From Poecilobothrus nobilitatus (Eukaryota; Arthropoda; Insecta; Diptera; Dolichopodidae): 64,000 bases of DNA. Positions 42,792 to 55,377 of this stretch are shown here, in pieces; position 1 is the stretch's first letter; every line of letters begins with the position of its first letter. The stretch covers positions 121,887,067 to 121,951,066 of the forward strand of contig OX352772.1 in NCBI GenBank assembly GCA_947095535.1, written 5' to 3'. A program made the position numbers and the translations under genes. The notes under the pieces were generated by a model, which made no database searches, was not told where the DNA came from, and saw nothing but the letters and a program-made list of their open reading frames with translations.

Positions 42792-44031
42792 ATGGGGACT
42801 GAAGCTCCCCCCGCAATGGGGGCTTCTAATGAATTGCTGTTATTACAAAAGGGAATTCAAATAGATCTCAAAAAAAAATGTATTAAACATGACACAAGGT
42901 TCAAAATTTTTGATAATGACAAGAACGGACGAAAATAAAGATTTAAGATCTGTTTCGCCATTCTTAATCCAAAAAACAATAAAAGCAATAGGCGGAGAAG
43001 TTGAAAGGTGTTCAAAACTTAGGAATGGTTCTTTACTAATTAAAACAAAAAATCTTAACCAAGCAATATTATTAATAAAAATAATAAAATTGGATGCAAA
43101 TATCAATGTTAAGGTAGAAGAACATAAAAGACTTAATAATGCCAAGGGAGTCATCTTTTGCCCTGAACTTAAATAAGTCAGTGATGAAGAATTGATAAGA
43201 GAGATGAAAGAGCAGAACATAATTGGCGTTAAAAGATTTAAAAAAAAAACACAAAACGGAGAAGAAGAAACTGGTCTGTACACCTTAATTTTTGCAACCA
43301 CAGTATTATCATCACAGGTTAACATCGGTTTTCAAATGTATAATATAAGGCCATACATACCACCACCACTTAGGTGTTTCAGATGCCTAAAATTTAATCA
43401 CATAACAGATAGTTGCAAAAAAGAAAACAAAACATGTTCAAATTGTGGAGAGGATGAACATCTCAAGAACGTAAATGAAAAATGTACAAAACCAGCGAAA
43501 TGCGTCTGCAATGAAGGACATAGTACGTTTGATAAAGTCTGCCCACGTACTAAAAAAGAAAGAGAAATAAAGGCAATTCAAATAAAGGAAAGCGTCGATA
43601 TTAAGGAAGCAAATCGTAGGTACAGAATAAGAAACCCACTTCCATCAACTTTTGCAAATATTCTGAGTACAAAAAATAAATGTACTTGTAAATGCACATG
43701 CATTAAAATTACGGATAGCATATCTGATAAAAATAATGAACCGGTTTTAATCAACAAATCCGAATTCTCAACATATGATCACCAACAACAACAATCATCA
43801 ACATCTAAAAAAAAAACTATACCACAACTTAAGGTAAAGCAATTAGATAATAATAAACTTTTATTTTCTAGAGCAGTAAATCAAAAACAAAAACGAGAAT
43901 TAAAAAAAATGGAAAAAAAAAATAAAAAGAAAAAAATAACAAATTGTAATAATAATGAATCAATGATTATTGTATCAGAAAATAGTATTAGTGATAATGA
44001 CTCTTTAGGTTTTGACAATTACGATGACTAA
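42792..44031 (+). pseudogene. I-clade LINE ORF1 (gag-like, CCHC knuckles)
   Basis: Start ATG at 42792 (MGTEAPPAMGAS). The frame shifts near 42890 to 42889-43176, meets a stop at 43174-43176, and continues from 43192 to 44031. A RRM-like stretch (GGEVERCSKLRNGSLLIKT) is followed by CCHC zinc knuckles: CFRCLKFNHITDSC, CSNCGEDEHLKNVNEKC and a third Cys/His cluster (CVCNEGHSTFDKVC). The C-terminal part is Lys-rich. It binds LINE RNA. Confidence 0.8.
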
Positions 44032-47000
44032 TATCTTACAATGGAATTGCGGTGGTTTTAACACGCATATTAATTAATTTTATTTATTAATCAATAAATA
44101 TAATCCTATTGCCTTTTGCATTCAAGAAACGAAATTCAAAGATGATTATGCTCCTTCAATAAAAAATTTCAACACTTTTTACAAAAATGTAATATCATTA
44201 ACAGTTGCTCATGGTGGTGTCGCCATTTTTATAAATTCAAAATTTAGTTGTGAAGAAATTCCATTGAATACTCATTTACAGGCTATTGCTGTCAAAATTT
44301 TTTACCCAATAAAATTAATTATTTGCAATTTATATTTTCCCCAAGATACTAATATCACAAAATCTGATTTTGATAATCTTATTAGTCATTTTGATTCGCC
44401 GTACTTCATTTTAGGAGATTTTAACTGCAATAATACACTATGGGGGTCTACTAAGGTAGATAAAAGAGGAAAGCTAATTGAAAACGTCATAGATGAATAT
44501 AACTTGTGTCTTTTCAATAATGGAAACCCTACTCATTTTAGTTTTAGTTACAGAACATTTAGTGCAATAGATATAACAATCGGTAGTCCCTTATTAAATG
44601 CTTATTTTGATTGGCAGACAGACGAAGACTTACACAATAGTGACCATTTTCCTATATCTCTTCAAATTGCAGACAATAGCAATAACTCTTATGGATTCAA
44701 AAAAAAAATGGAACATTAAAAAAGCAAACTGGGATGTTTTTCGAGAGCAACTTAATTTAACTAGAAATGATTTCACGAACATAGATGACTATGAAGAATA
44801 CTTTACCTCTAGTATTTTAAAATCTGCAAGAATAGCAATTCCTATGCAAAATTATAAAAATGTAAAGAAAAAAGTTCCATGGTGGAACAATGATTGTAAA
44901 GTGGCAATAAAAAATAGAAACAAACTTTTTAGAAAATTTAAACGCACTTTAGATTTAAATGTTTTTAAAAATTTTTTAAAAGTGAAATCTGAAACTAGAA
45001 AAATTATAAGACAGGCAAAAAAAGAATCTTGGAAAAGTTTGTATATTCAATTAACAGTAACACTCCTCCATCACTTATTTTTCAACAAATTAGGCGTATT
45101 CACGGAAAAACCAAAAATCAGGAAATTACTTCAATTATAGATAATCAAAACTTGATAACTGACAAACATGAAATTGTTAATATTGTTGCCTCACATTTCT
45201 GTAAGATGTCTTCTAATAATAATTATTCAAAAACTTTCTTAACATACAAAAGGACAACTGAAAAACAACCAACAAATATTCCTTCAGGAATCAATGAACT
45301 ATATAATAAAAAATTTAGTTTAATAGAACTAGAAAGCTCGCTTAAAGATTGTAGTGGTAGCTTGCCAGGCCCTGACACAGTTCATTATGAAATGTTGAAA
45401 CAATTTAACTTGCATCATAAGCAAGCACTACTTACTTTTTATAACAAAATCTTTCTTTTAGGTTATTTTCCAGAAAAATGAAGAAGCGCTTATATTATAC
45501 CCATTCTTAAACCAGGGAAAGACTCCAAGAGTGCTAATAATTACCGTCCAATAGCATTAACAAACTGTTGTTGTAAAGTTCTTGAGCGAATGATATCGAA
45601 AAGATTAATTTGGTATTTCGAAAAAAATAATTTGATATCAATTTATCAATCAGGATTCCGAAAAAATCGGGGGACGATCGATAATCTTTCATATTTAGAA
45701 TCAGAAATATTGACTGCATTATCTAGCAAAAAGTCAACTCTAGCTATCTTTTTCGATATAAAAAAATGAATGAAAAATGAAAAACTTATGATATAGCCTG
45801 GAAAAGACTCATAATTGATCAACTCTTAAAAATGGGAATTAAAGGAAATATAATATATTTCATTCAAAATTTTTTAAGCAAAAGAAAGATCCAGGTAACG
45901 ATTGGCGAAGTTTTGTCAGATGAAAAGTCTATTGAAAATGGTATCCCACAGGGTTCAGTCTTAAGTGTTTTTTTATTCACCATAGCCATTAATAGTGTTC
46001 TAAAAATTATAAAAAGTCCAGTAAAATATATTGCTTATGCCGATGATCTCACAATGTTTATTTCTGGAAAAAATCCAAAAAAATTACAAAAAAAAACTAC
46101 AAACACAATTAAATCTACTTGAAAAATGGAGCAATAAAACAGGATTTAATTTTTCCGAAAAGAAAACTGTTGCCATGTTATTCACAAGAAAAAGGAAAAA
46201 TATTATTAAACCAGATTTGTTTTTAACAAATCAAAAACTAACTTATGTTGATAAAATTAAAATTCTGGGACTAACGTTTGATGAAAAACTGAACTGGCAT
46301 CAGCATATAAGAACAATTAGAGCAAAAGCTTTAAAAAACTTGAATATCCTGAAAATGCTCCCAAATACAAACTACGGTTCTGATAGAAAGCTTCTACTAA
46401 GATTATTGAATTTGATAATACTTTCAGTAATTGACTATGGCAGTTTCATCTATGAAACTGTTAACAAAACTAGATTAAAGTCCTTAGACACAATACTAAA
46501 TATGGGTATACGTTTAGCTACAAGGGCACTACGAACAAGTCCTGTTGATAGTCTTCTTGTAGACTCCGGAGAAATTTCTTTAAACCTTAGAAGAGAAAAG
46601 TTTGCTCTTAAATATGTAACAAATTTAATTTCTTTCGAAAACCATCCATTACTCGAATTTTTTAATAATGATAATTTATTTTCCAAGTTTAAAGATAAAA
46701 AATTTAATACACAACCATGTTTTGTCAGGTTAAGAAATATAAAAGAAAGTTTATATGTCTTTGATAACACAATAGATATACAAAAAATACTTAATGAACC
46801 TCCATGGCTTGAGAAACCCATATGTATTGATACGAAATTAGCAACATATAAAAAAGATAATACAAATACTACTATTTATCGAAAACTTTACAAAGAAAAA
46901 GTAAATAATAAATTTAAAAAATTCAGACAAATATTCACAGATGGTTCAGTCATAAATAACTCCACAGGCTGTGCATTCAACATTGATTTAGTCGAAACAA

Positions 47001-47727
47001 AATTTCATCTACCGGAAAATACAACAATTTTCACAGCCGAATTATATTCTATATATCGAGGTATTCAGTATGTAAATAACGAATCTAATAATGAAAGTTT
47101 TTTGGCCTGCACAGATTCTTTGAGCAGCCTTGAAGCTCTTCAAAATATAACTACAAAACATCCATTAGCACAAAAAATAAGAGATGAGATCTCTCTATCT
47201 TTAAACAATTTTGCATTTCTATGGATTCCATCACATATAGGTATTAAAGGAAATGAAAAAGCAGATTTATTAGCAAAACAGTCTCTTAGAGAACCCTTAG
47301 ACAACTCTTTTAAATTTATTACATCGGACTTACATAAATTAATAAATAAACACATAATGCAAAAAAACAAAGTTACTGGGATACAAAAAACAATAATAAA
47401 TTGCACAACATAAAACCACAAATTGATAAGTGGAAAAACAATGATAATCTGAGTCGAAGAGATCTTACTGTTCTGACAAGGTTGAGAATAGGACACACTA
47501 ATCTGACACACAGTTACCTATTTGACAATCAGAACTCATTAGCACATGAGTGTGATTGCAGGCTCAATACTATTTCAGTACACCACATTTTTGAGGAATG
47601 CCCTCTTACTGTAAATCACAGAACATCACTAGGTATCTCATTGAGTTCTCTATCGGCAGATGACCGCAATTCCAATGATAGGGTTATAGAATTTGTCAAA
47701 AAACAGAATTTTTACAATTTAATATAA
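44024..47727 (+). pseudogene. I-clade LINE ORF2: endonuclease, RT, RNase H
   Basis: Start ATG at 44024 (MTNILQWNCGGF), with a stop near 44076. The endonuclease has CIQETKFK, YFILGDFNCNN and NSDHFPI. The RT has SCGSLPGPD-like CSGSLPGPDTVHYEML, IIPIL, YRPIALTNCCCKVLER, NGIPQGSVLS and YADDLTMF. RNase H is well kept: IFTDGSV, TAELYSIYRG, ACTDSLSS and WIPSHIGIKGNEKADLLA. The C-terminal end has a Cys-His cluster (CDCRLNTISVHHIFEEC). Frame breaks near 44719, 45060, 45480, 45770, 46090 and 47405. Decayed but all domains are present. Confidence 0.88.
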
Positions 47728-48054
47728 TTAAAGCTTAAAATTAAATTAAAAAAATTAATAAAAGTAGAAAATGTTTAAGTTTTTAAATTTTTTGTTTTTT
47801 ATTTATTTTTATTTTTTATTTTTTTTATTTTTATTTTTTTTTGTTTGTTGTTAAAATATAATATGTAAAAATAAAGCTTAGTATGTAAGTGTGTAGTAAG
47901 TAACTTTATAATCTACAAATATTGCTATAAATATTGTAATAACAAATTAATTTTTATAGAAAGATCAGGCTTTCAAAACCATTTTTTGTGTTGTAAGCCA
48001 TAAAAAATATTTTTAAATAAATAAATAAATAATAAGAAAAAGAAACATAAACTT

Positions 48055-49378
48055 ATGATTGAGTGTATGAAATCTGAGTTGGACATTTTTAAAACCCAAC
48101 CCATTCAGTCTAGCATTCTATGATCTGAAGAAGTTTTCTACAATTCTATTGCTTCTTTAGACAACCCTTCAACTATTGAATTTGTTTCACTGGGTCATGG
48201 CGATACATATAGAGATTTGTCTTCTACATATTTGAGATTAAAAGTACAGATCTTAAAAAAAGATGGAACGCAATGGAATAATGATAAAAATCCTGAAGGA
48301 AGAATAATAATACAACCAAGTATAGTTAATAACATTTTACATTCTTTAATAAGACAATGTAATGTTCAATTAAATGGCAAAAATATAACACCATCTGATG
48401 GCAATTATCACTATAGAGCTTATATTGAATCTTTATTAAATTATGGTACAGATGCTGCTGCAACTCATTTAGAATGTGCAGGATGGATTTTAGATAAAGC
48501 AAATATAGCTAAATCTGATAATAATGGTTCAAAAGAGCGCCAAAAATTGTATCATAATAGTAGTGTAGTGGAACTTATGGGTAAACTACACGTAGATATA
48601 TTAAATCAACCTACTCTACTTATAAATAATGTTGACATTCGTTTAGTTTTAACACTTGAAAACCAGATTTTTATCTATTTGCAGACAATTCTGATGAATC
48701 ACAATTAAAAATTATAGAAGCCACGCTATTGCAGCCATGTTACCGTTAATCCAAGCGAACTGTTAGCAAACAATGCTGTTCTTGGAAAATCCAATGCTAA
48801 ATATAATTATAAACGCGTTGAAGTAAAACGTTCTACAATTACAATGAACAGCTCGTCAATATCACTTGATAATGTTTTTATTGGGCAGTTATTTATTTGG
48901 CAGTTGCACACAATAATTTTTTGTATGACAGAAAATGTGGGTTACTCTGGAAAAATATCAAAAAACCCATACAATTTTAAACATTTTGATATTTCACAAT
49001 TTGTGTTAAACGTAAATGGTGTTCAAATATCTAATTCAGCAATTGAAACCAGTTTTTCAGAATAATATTGAATTTTGAAAATAATTCCTGCACAAGAGCA
49101 TACAGTACACTTTTTTCAGGAACTGGAATTTACCACAATGATAAAGGTCATCAGATAATAAAGTCTATGTTTAGTAATAGATTTTTTATACTTGCTTTTG
49201 ATTTAACTCCAGATGCATCTGGAAATGAAGTATGTCAAGGTTTACTAAACCAGGGTATAGTTAGAATTGAACAAGGCTATCAAAACCACTTATATCTACA
49301 CTAACTGCTATTGTTTATGCAGAATTTCAAGCAAGCATACAAATTGATAAAAATCGAAATAAATTCACAAATCTATAA
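48055..49378 (+). pseudogene. Polinton major capsid protein (double jelly-roll type), frameshifted
   Basis: The frame opens at the ATG at 48055 or 48067 (MKSELDIFKTQPIQSSIL), has a TGA near 48121, and then is open to 48708 in the same frame: TIEFVSLGHGDTYRDL, YLRLKVQILKKDG, IVNNILHSLIRQCNVQLNG, YRAYIESLLNYG, all hallmarks of Polinton capsid proteins as I recall them. It then changes frame around 48700-48840 (PSELLANNAVLG...YKRVEVK), runs 48844-49065 (LDNVFIGQL), meets a stop pair at 49063, continues to 49304 and ends in another frame at 49378. About 440 codons. Z follows 38 bp later. Confidence 0.82.
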
Positions 49379-49415
49379 ATAGAATATTGGAACATGTATT
49401 TGAATATTCAACAAG

Positions 49416-49733
49416 ATGTCATCGTCCTGTGCACTTGTGGACGTAAAGTTTTGTTGTGACGATAAAAATACTTTATTTGTAAAAGATATTTGTTTAGTTG
49501 GAATTAAAGAACCTGATAAAAAATTTGTAAAAGAGTTTACTTACAAATTCCCAACAAAAGAAATTAGAAATTTTGAAAATTACTCTTTTGGAACTGTACA
49601 TAATGATAAAATTAATAAAGAATTAAGACAGGTGCTAGAAAAATTTGATGTTATTATAACAAATGGAAAAATAAAAAAGGAGTTTTTAATGAACTACGTT
49701 AATGAAATAAGTAGAGTGTATGATTTGGGTTAG
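49416..49733 (+). CDS. Polinton protein Z, intact copy
   Basis: 105 residues, from MSSSCALVDVKFCCDDKN. It shows LFVKDICLVGIKE, EFTYKFP, NYSFGTV and VIITNGKIKKEFLMNY. The order of motifs parallels gene A (xxYFLKEFSLI, FKAPY, and YVKGFKKKQFL), so the two appear to be diverged members of one family inside one element. It sits between the capsid gene and the protease (8 bp before the protease ATG). Function unknown; no catalytic signature recognised. Confidence 0.7.
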   Translation: MSSSCALVDVKFCCDDKNTLFVKDICLVGIKEPDKKFVKEFTYKFPTKEIRNFENYSFGTVHNDKINKELRQVLEKFDVIITNGKIKKEFLMNYVNEISRVYDLG

Positions 49734-49741
49734 CTTGAGTT

Positions 49742-49855
49742 ATGAACACTTTAGAAATAACTAGTTTTTTAAAATGTAACAAATTTACAAACAAATATTT
49801 TAAGGGATTTGTGCTTTAGACAAAATTCCAAAATTGGTGGAAAACTCGAAAAGAG
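49742..49855 (+). pseudogene. Polinton protease (PRO) 5' part, cut by a LINE
   Basis: The N-terminal 35 or so codons (MNTLEITSFLKCNKFTNKYF, then a frame change before CALDKIPK) align with the protease of copy A at 512. Homology ends near 49850, where LINE 3' sequence begins. The catalytic part resumes at 54084. Confidence 0.75.
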
Positions 49856-52800
49856 GAACTGCACGTGCTTCCTCAAGGCAGTGTTGGACTTTAACCAACC
49901 AAAACCATCCCCCTTTTAAAACCAAACTTTAGGATGGAACCTTTAATACGAATGTACAGTTTGGTTTTGGGGATAGGGATGTGGGACGGATAATTGGGGA
50001 AATTGGCATTGGGAAATCTGGATTATGAGTGATAGGTAGGAAAATTTGGTGGGGCATTTTGAAGAAAGATGTTAATGTTCTTCTTAAACTTAAGTAAATC
50101 GTACACATATGAATTACCAACCTTAGGGAACACATGCCATGGTATATGGTTCCACAAACGGGACGTGAGCATGGCAAACGAATTTCCATAGGCTGTATTT
50201 CGCCATCTTGATAACACAGCATAGTAGGGATGAGCATCTGTTGCCCCCCTTGTTTCTCGTTGGAAAACTTTGAGTGCAGGCATTAATTGTTTAATTTCTT
50301 TGGAACAAGTGTTAATCTTTACGAGATACCTATAAAACAAGGTCGGTGACACAACTGTGCGACAATGGCTGAGTGAAGTGAGCATAGAAGTTACACTGGG
50401 GTCGTTGATCAAACGAATAGCTCTGTCTTGCACATAATCAAAATAACCCAGTGCTGTTCGAGACCCTGCAGCCCAAATGTGTGCATTATACTCCATTTTT
50501 GGCCTAATGTACGTTTTATAGATATTGAGAAGATCAGATACGGAAAAGTAAGTTTTGCAGCGATACAAAAAACCCAAACATTTAGCTGCATCTTTAGCTA
50601 TACCAATAATATGATTTAACCAAGTCAATTTCTGGTTTAACCCGACGCCCAGCATGTTTAAATACATTGAATGCTGCAAGACTTCTCCCTGAAATAGTAG
50701 GTTAGGAACGGTAGTGGCTATTTTCCGCGAGATCAGACAGCATTGTGTTTTTTTGGTGTTGAACTCAACTCTATTGACTTCACCCCATTTTTGAATTTTT
50801 GCTAAATCGTTATTTAGCTCACTAATAGTGAGATTTTTTGCTGTTGTATTAATCTGGTGATTAATGCTACAGCGGCTATGAAATTCATAGGAAGCTACAA
50901 GGGTTCTATCATCTGCGAAATTATGGATCGGATTGGAGGTTAATGAGAGTAGGTCATGAATAAATATTAAGAAGAGAGTTGGGGATAAAACTGACCCCTG
51001 GGGGACACCAGCATTTATTTTGAATTTGTCAGACGAATATCCATCGACCAGTACACGAATCGTGCGATTCGAAAGGAAATCTCCAATCCATTTTAGAAAG
51101 ACCCTACCTAGACCTAATGCTTTGCACTTTACCAATAGAGCATCGTGCCAAACTCGATCGAAAGCCTTAGAAATATCAAATGCCACAACATCAGATTCAC
51201 CAGAATGTTGAAGGTTGATGCTTAGCTTCTCACAAAGGTAAGTCATGAGATCACCGGTTGAACGACGGGCTCTGAACCCGTATTGACGATCATGAAGCAA
51301 ACCTTTGTGATCCAGGTATTTCAGAAGCTTTTGGTTCACTATTTTCTCCATTACCTTGGAGAGGACCGAAGTTATAGCAATAGGGCGGTAGTTGGAGGGA
51401 TCGCTTTTATTACCTTTTTTAGGAATTGGGAAAACATGTGCAACCTTCCATTTGGTAGGATGAATACCCGAAATGAAGGAGAGGTAGGAAAGGTTGCGCA
51501 GAGGTTTTGAAATAGTGGAGTAGGTATTTTTAAGCATGGTGGTTATACCATCTCGAACGGCTGACTTATTTGTATCAAGATTCTATAAGATTTTCATCAC
51601 TGCCCGCGTCCTAAAGTAAATTTTACCGAAGGAGCAGCCAGCTCCTAGAACAGAAGGTGGCATCTGAGCTGACTGTGACGGTGTCGAATTGAAGTCGAAC
51701 TGTTTGCCAAATAAGTTCGCCTTCTCTTTAGAATCTGATACAGTTCTGTTATTTTTATCAATAAGTGGTGGAAAGGAAGACCCTCTAACGTCTTCCTTTA
51801 GACTTTTGGCAAATGACCAAAAAGATTTGCTATTCTTAGGCATGTGGATTATTTTACATTTCAACTTTTGGTTGAACAAGAATTTTTGCTTATTGATAAC
51901 TCTCTTGCATCAACTCTCCGCTATATAGTTGGCCCTGGGAGCCTCCGACCTATTGTTTTGGTACAGTTTAAAAGCCTCCTCTTTTCTAGAAATGGCTTCT
52001 TTGCAAATACGATTAAACCAAGATTTTGGACTCGTCTTAACAGATTTCATGAAATGAGGGATGGATAACCTCATTCCAAGCAAAATAGTTTCACTAATCG
52101 CATTTGCAGCAAAGTTAACATTTCTGTTGCGGAGGCAAAATGACCAATCAAAGGCTCTAAAAAAATTGTTAAGGCCCTCCCAGTCAGCATGGCTGTAACG
52201 CGAAACTAATTTTTTGGGAGGGGACCTTTGGTTGGAGATTGGGCTTACCCGGAAACTAGTGTTAACCAAACAATGATCGAAGTTACCAAGGGGGCAACCA
52301 ACTTAAACCACATAATTTTCAGGGTGTGTGGTGAGAAACAGATCCAAGAGGTGACCTTCATGATCGGCACGGTGCCGGATCCTAGTTTGATTTTGGACAA
52401 GTTGAGAAAGGTGTAACAGTGTGGAGAATAGTTCAACTTGTTTCCCAATTGAGTTTTGACTCGGGGAGATGTTGCTAGAAAAATTAAGCCAGTCCCTGTT
52501 ATGAATGTTGAAATCTTTCGCCAGAACAATTTCAGTTTCTGGACATGCGTCCAAAATTTCATTGATCTGGTTCGATAGATTTCCAATTTCCATAGCAGTT
52601 TCTTGTTCATTTGAGTTGGGTGATCTGTATAGGAAACGAAAATGTATGACATGCTTTTCAACGAGAATTTTGACCCAAATGTAATGAAAGGTTGGGCTAG
52701 AACATTTATATTTTGGAAGTGTGTTGAAAGCGATGTCATTTTTTATATGGACAGCGATAACTCTTTTGGGTACGAAGTGTGAAATAAGTGAGTAGCCGGT

Positions 52801-54060
52801 AAGTTATCATTGTGGTTACTGACTTGTGTTTCACAAAGAGCTAAGACTGCTGGTTTCATTGAACTAAGATGGCAATCGACGGCATGAAAATTTTGATGGA
52901 AAAAAATTAATATAAAAGAAAAGTTAAAATAATAAATAATAATATTAAAATTAAAATTAAAATCTAGTTTAAAATTAAAATCGAAAGCAAAATTAAGATG
53001 AAATCAGAGTTGAAATTGTAATTAAAATCAAAATTTGACTAAAAATCAATTTCGAAATTAACCAAGACCAAAATCTGACTTAAGATAAATTAAAGTATGT
53101 AAATTAAGTAATTAAGTATGTATAATAAAATTTAAAGCAAAAATTAAAATTAGCAAAAACTAAAATTTATTCAAAATTAAAATCAAAAGTAAAAGTGCAC
53201 GATTTAAATAACCCGAACTTGACAACACTTTAAAATAAATTACTATAAATGTCAATAACAATACTTTATATCAACATTAATACATTACTTTTCAATACTT
53301 TTCAATATTTTGCCTTGAGTGAGCAAATTGTTTATAACAACGTTTAACAGTTTTTAGCATACACTTATAAGTGACCTTATTGAACGCAGGTGCAACCACA
53401 GACTCACCAAAAGCAAAACTTACCACCAGAAATTAATTAATTAAGTTACGGTAATTACTATGGTGGTATTTAAAAAAAAAAGAGCGAATTGAGAGTCAAA
53501 GAAGAACACCAGCATCCATCATACGTGTATGAGGGAGATGGATACATAATTTTTTTTTTTTACGACAAATTGATATTAAGATGAAATAAATAAAAAAAGA
53601 AAAGTAAATTAATGTAAACAAAACCAACCGAGCGCGTTTAATTATAAATTAAAATCTGAATCAAAAAATTTAAAAATTATTTAAATTTAATATAGTTCAA
53701 AAAAAAATAAAAAACAAATCAAAAATAGAATGAAAAAAAAAAAATTTAGTGTGTACACAAACCAATATGCGTAAAAAAAAATAAAAATAAAATAAAACTT
53801 GTATGTAAATTGAACCAAGAATACTTATCTTGCCGCCATTGGAGTGCAGCCATATAATTCAGAATCTAAAATTAATACACCACACTTATAAATATTTTTT
53901 TTTTAGTGAAGGAAAAAGATTAAAAAAAGAAAAATTAATTAAAAAGTTCACTAATTTAATTTTATTTTAATAATATTAGAAAAAAGATAAAAGTCCAAAA
54001 AAAAAAAAAAAGTTTACATAAAAAAGTTTTAAACTAATTAAAAAAGAAGTGTTGTCACTT
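49856..54060 (-). mobile_element. Jockey/CR1-type LINE inserted in the Polinton protease gene, minus strand
   Basis: The 3' end is at the left, near 49856; ORF2 lies at about 50023-52910; the 5' part (52910-54060) is AT-rich, including a stretch of AAAATTAAAATC-like repeats (52950-53200), with no ORF1 I can recognise. The protease reading frame is interrupted exactly over this span. Edges are approximate and I could not confirm a target duplication or poly-A tail. Confidence 0.8.
50023..52910 (-). pseudogene. LINE ORF2: endonuclease and reverse transcriptase
   Basis: From the 5' side: HAVDCHLSSMKPAVLALCET opens the endonuclease near 52890. VLAKDFNIHNRDWL (52500s) carries the GDFN-like box with K in place of G. 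HRADHEGHLLDLF follows. 52269-51910 and 51879-51583 carry the linker (SWFNRICKEAISRKEEAFK). The RT (51537-50023, open for 504 residues) has WKVAHVFPIPKKG, SNYRPIAITSVLSKVMEK, QYGFRARRST, VAFDISKAFDRVWH, GVPQGSVLSPTLF and FADDRTL, then a C-terminal region with no RNase H. The RT is intact while the 5' half is broken. Confidence 0.87.
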
Positions 54061-54083
54061 TAAAGGTTAACTTAGAAGGTTAA

Positions 54084-54482
54084 CTTACAACTGTAATTGT
54101 AAATACAGACAAGATAAAAGATCCAGGAACACATTGGTTTGCGCTTTATATTCCAAAGCATGGTTGCACAGAATATTCTGATTCGTATGGTGGAATTCCA
54201 CATAAACCGGAAATTTTGAAATATTTAAAAAATCAGAGTATAGTTTTTAATAATTGGCAAATACAGAGTGTTCGTTCGAATGTATGTGGACAATACTGTT
54301 GCGTTTATGGTTGGTATAGGTGTTTTGGTTTAAACATGAAAACTTTTTTGAATGAATTTAGCAAAGGTAATCATATAGAAAACGACGATCTGATTATTAA
54401 TATGTTTTACAACTTATTTGGAAATTTAAATTTTTCACAATTTGTGTACCTAAGCAATACAATTAATATTAAAAAGCTTTAG
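54084..54482 (+). pseudogene. Polinton protease (PRO) 3' part with catalytic residues
   Basis: Open to the stop at 54480. It contains PGTHWFALYIP with the catalytic His (54132-54134), GCTEYSDSYGG with the acidic residue, and SNVCGQYCCVYGWYRCFG with the catalytic Cys and the upstream Gln of the adenain type. All catalytic positions are present, unlike copy A, which has a frameshift just after the His. The gene was active-site complete until the LINE at 49856-54060 split it. Confidence 0.85.
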
Positions 54483-54495
54483 TTAAAACGTAGTA

Positions 54496-54978
54496 ATGGA
54501 AGATCAAGGTTCGAACACAAATTTGATGTTCAGTTATACATATTTTCTCAACAAAAATCAGTCATTAAAAGTTCTTGTTGGTTTTGATACAGAATCTCTT
54601 GTAGCTACTTACATTTTTCATCGTATTGGAAAAAGCCAGCTATTTTAAAATATCGTGATTGGTGTAAATTTTACCAGCAATTTTATAAAAGGTACTCAAA
54701 ACAATCAATAAAGAATACAAAATTATGTTTACAATATGGGTTAAGAATGGTTATTGGCCGATGTCTTAGAATTAACAAAGAGGAAGCTGACACATTTTAC
54801 AACTGAATTGATTTTCTTCAAGCTGTAATGATACACAATAAAAATGCTGAATCAAATGTACGGGAATATGTTATTAAATATGTATATAAAAAACGTGTCA
54901 AGAAAAACATGTTATGAAATTGCACGAAGAAATATATATTCCAACACAGCGTTGTAGCGTTCAATGCAATTATTCTAG
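54496..54978 (+). pseudogene. Polinton protein X (copy B), several frame breaks
   Basis: Homologue of 1037-1561. It starts MEDQGSNTNLMFSYTYFLNK (14 bp after the protease stop), loses frame near 54640, has several stops, and regains recognisable homology at the end (MYGNM-like VREYV region, final MQLF at 54964-54975). Same order protease-X as in copy A. Confidence 0.65.
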
Positions 54979-55134
54979 ATTGTTTTTTGAAATACCTGTA
55001 CTACTAGAAAATAAAATTTCTAATGTTTTAAACAAAAACAACAATAAATGAAAAATTTTTAAATTTTATTTAATTTGTTTTTTATTATGAATTACTTATA
55101 TATAGTAGATACATATACATTTACACAAATATTC

Positions 55135-55377
55135 TTATATATTATTTCTAAAAAGTTCTGCAAAATAGTCAGGATCTCCTTCTTGGTTATTTATTTCCCA
55201 AATTTGTTGCTCCACTATATCTTCATCTAAGATTTGAAACGGTGGTATGAATTCTTCAGTTTCCATTTATTCGTCCTCGTCTACGGTGGATGTAATTTCA
55301 TTAACTTGGACCTAATTTAGTATACTGATTATTACAGTTTCTTTAGTAAATGGAAATGTTGTTGAATCAGCTGCCAT
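55135..55377 (-). pseudogene. Small acidic Polinton protein, two in-frame stops
   Basis: From the ATG at 55377 the minus strand reads MAADSTTFPFTKETVIISIL, meets TAG, continues VNEITSTVDEDE, meets TAA, then METEEFIPPFQILDEDIVEQ to the stop at 55135, all in one frame of 80 codons. Strongly acidic. No family recognised. 54980-55130 and 55380-55870 are AT-rich without a gene I can support. Confidence 0.5.

Larger units (their letters stand above)
42500..48036 (+). mobile_element. I-clade LINE, near full length, plus strand
   Basis: Two overlapping ORFs (ORF1 42792-44031, ORF2 44024-47727 with breaks), with endonuclease, RT and RNase H, and a 3' tail of TAAA units (48010-48036). ORF1/ORF2 overlap by eight bases (ATGACTAA). 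RNase H plus a TAA-type tail is the signature of the I clade. It is inserted between the pVI-like gene and the major capsid gene of Polinton B. The left edge is approximate. Confidence 0.85.

Noticed and set aside
52900..54060. ORF1 of the LINE in the protease gene
   Set aside because: No gag-like, zinc-knuckle or PHD pattern in any frame; only AT-rich repeats.
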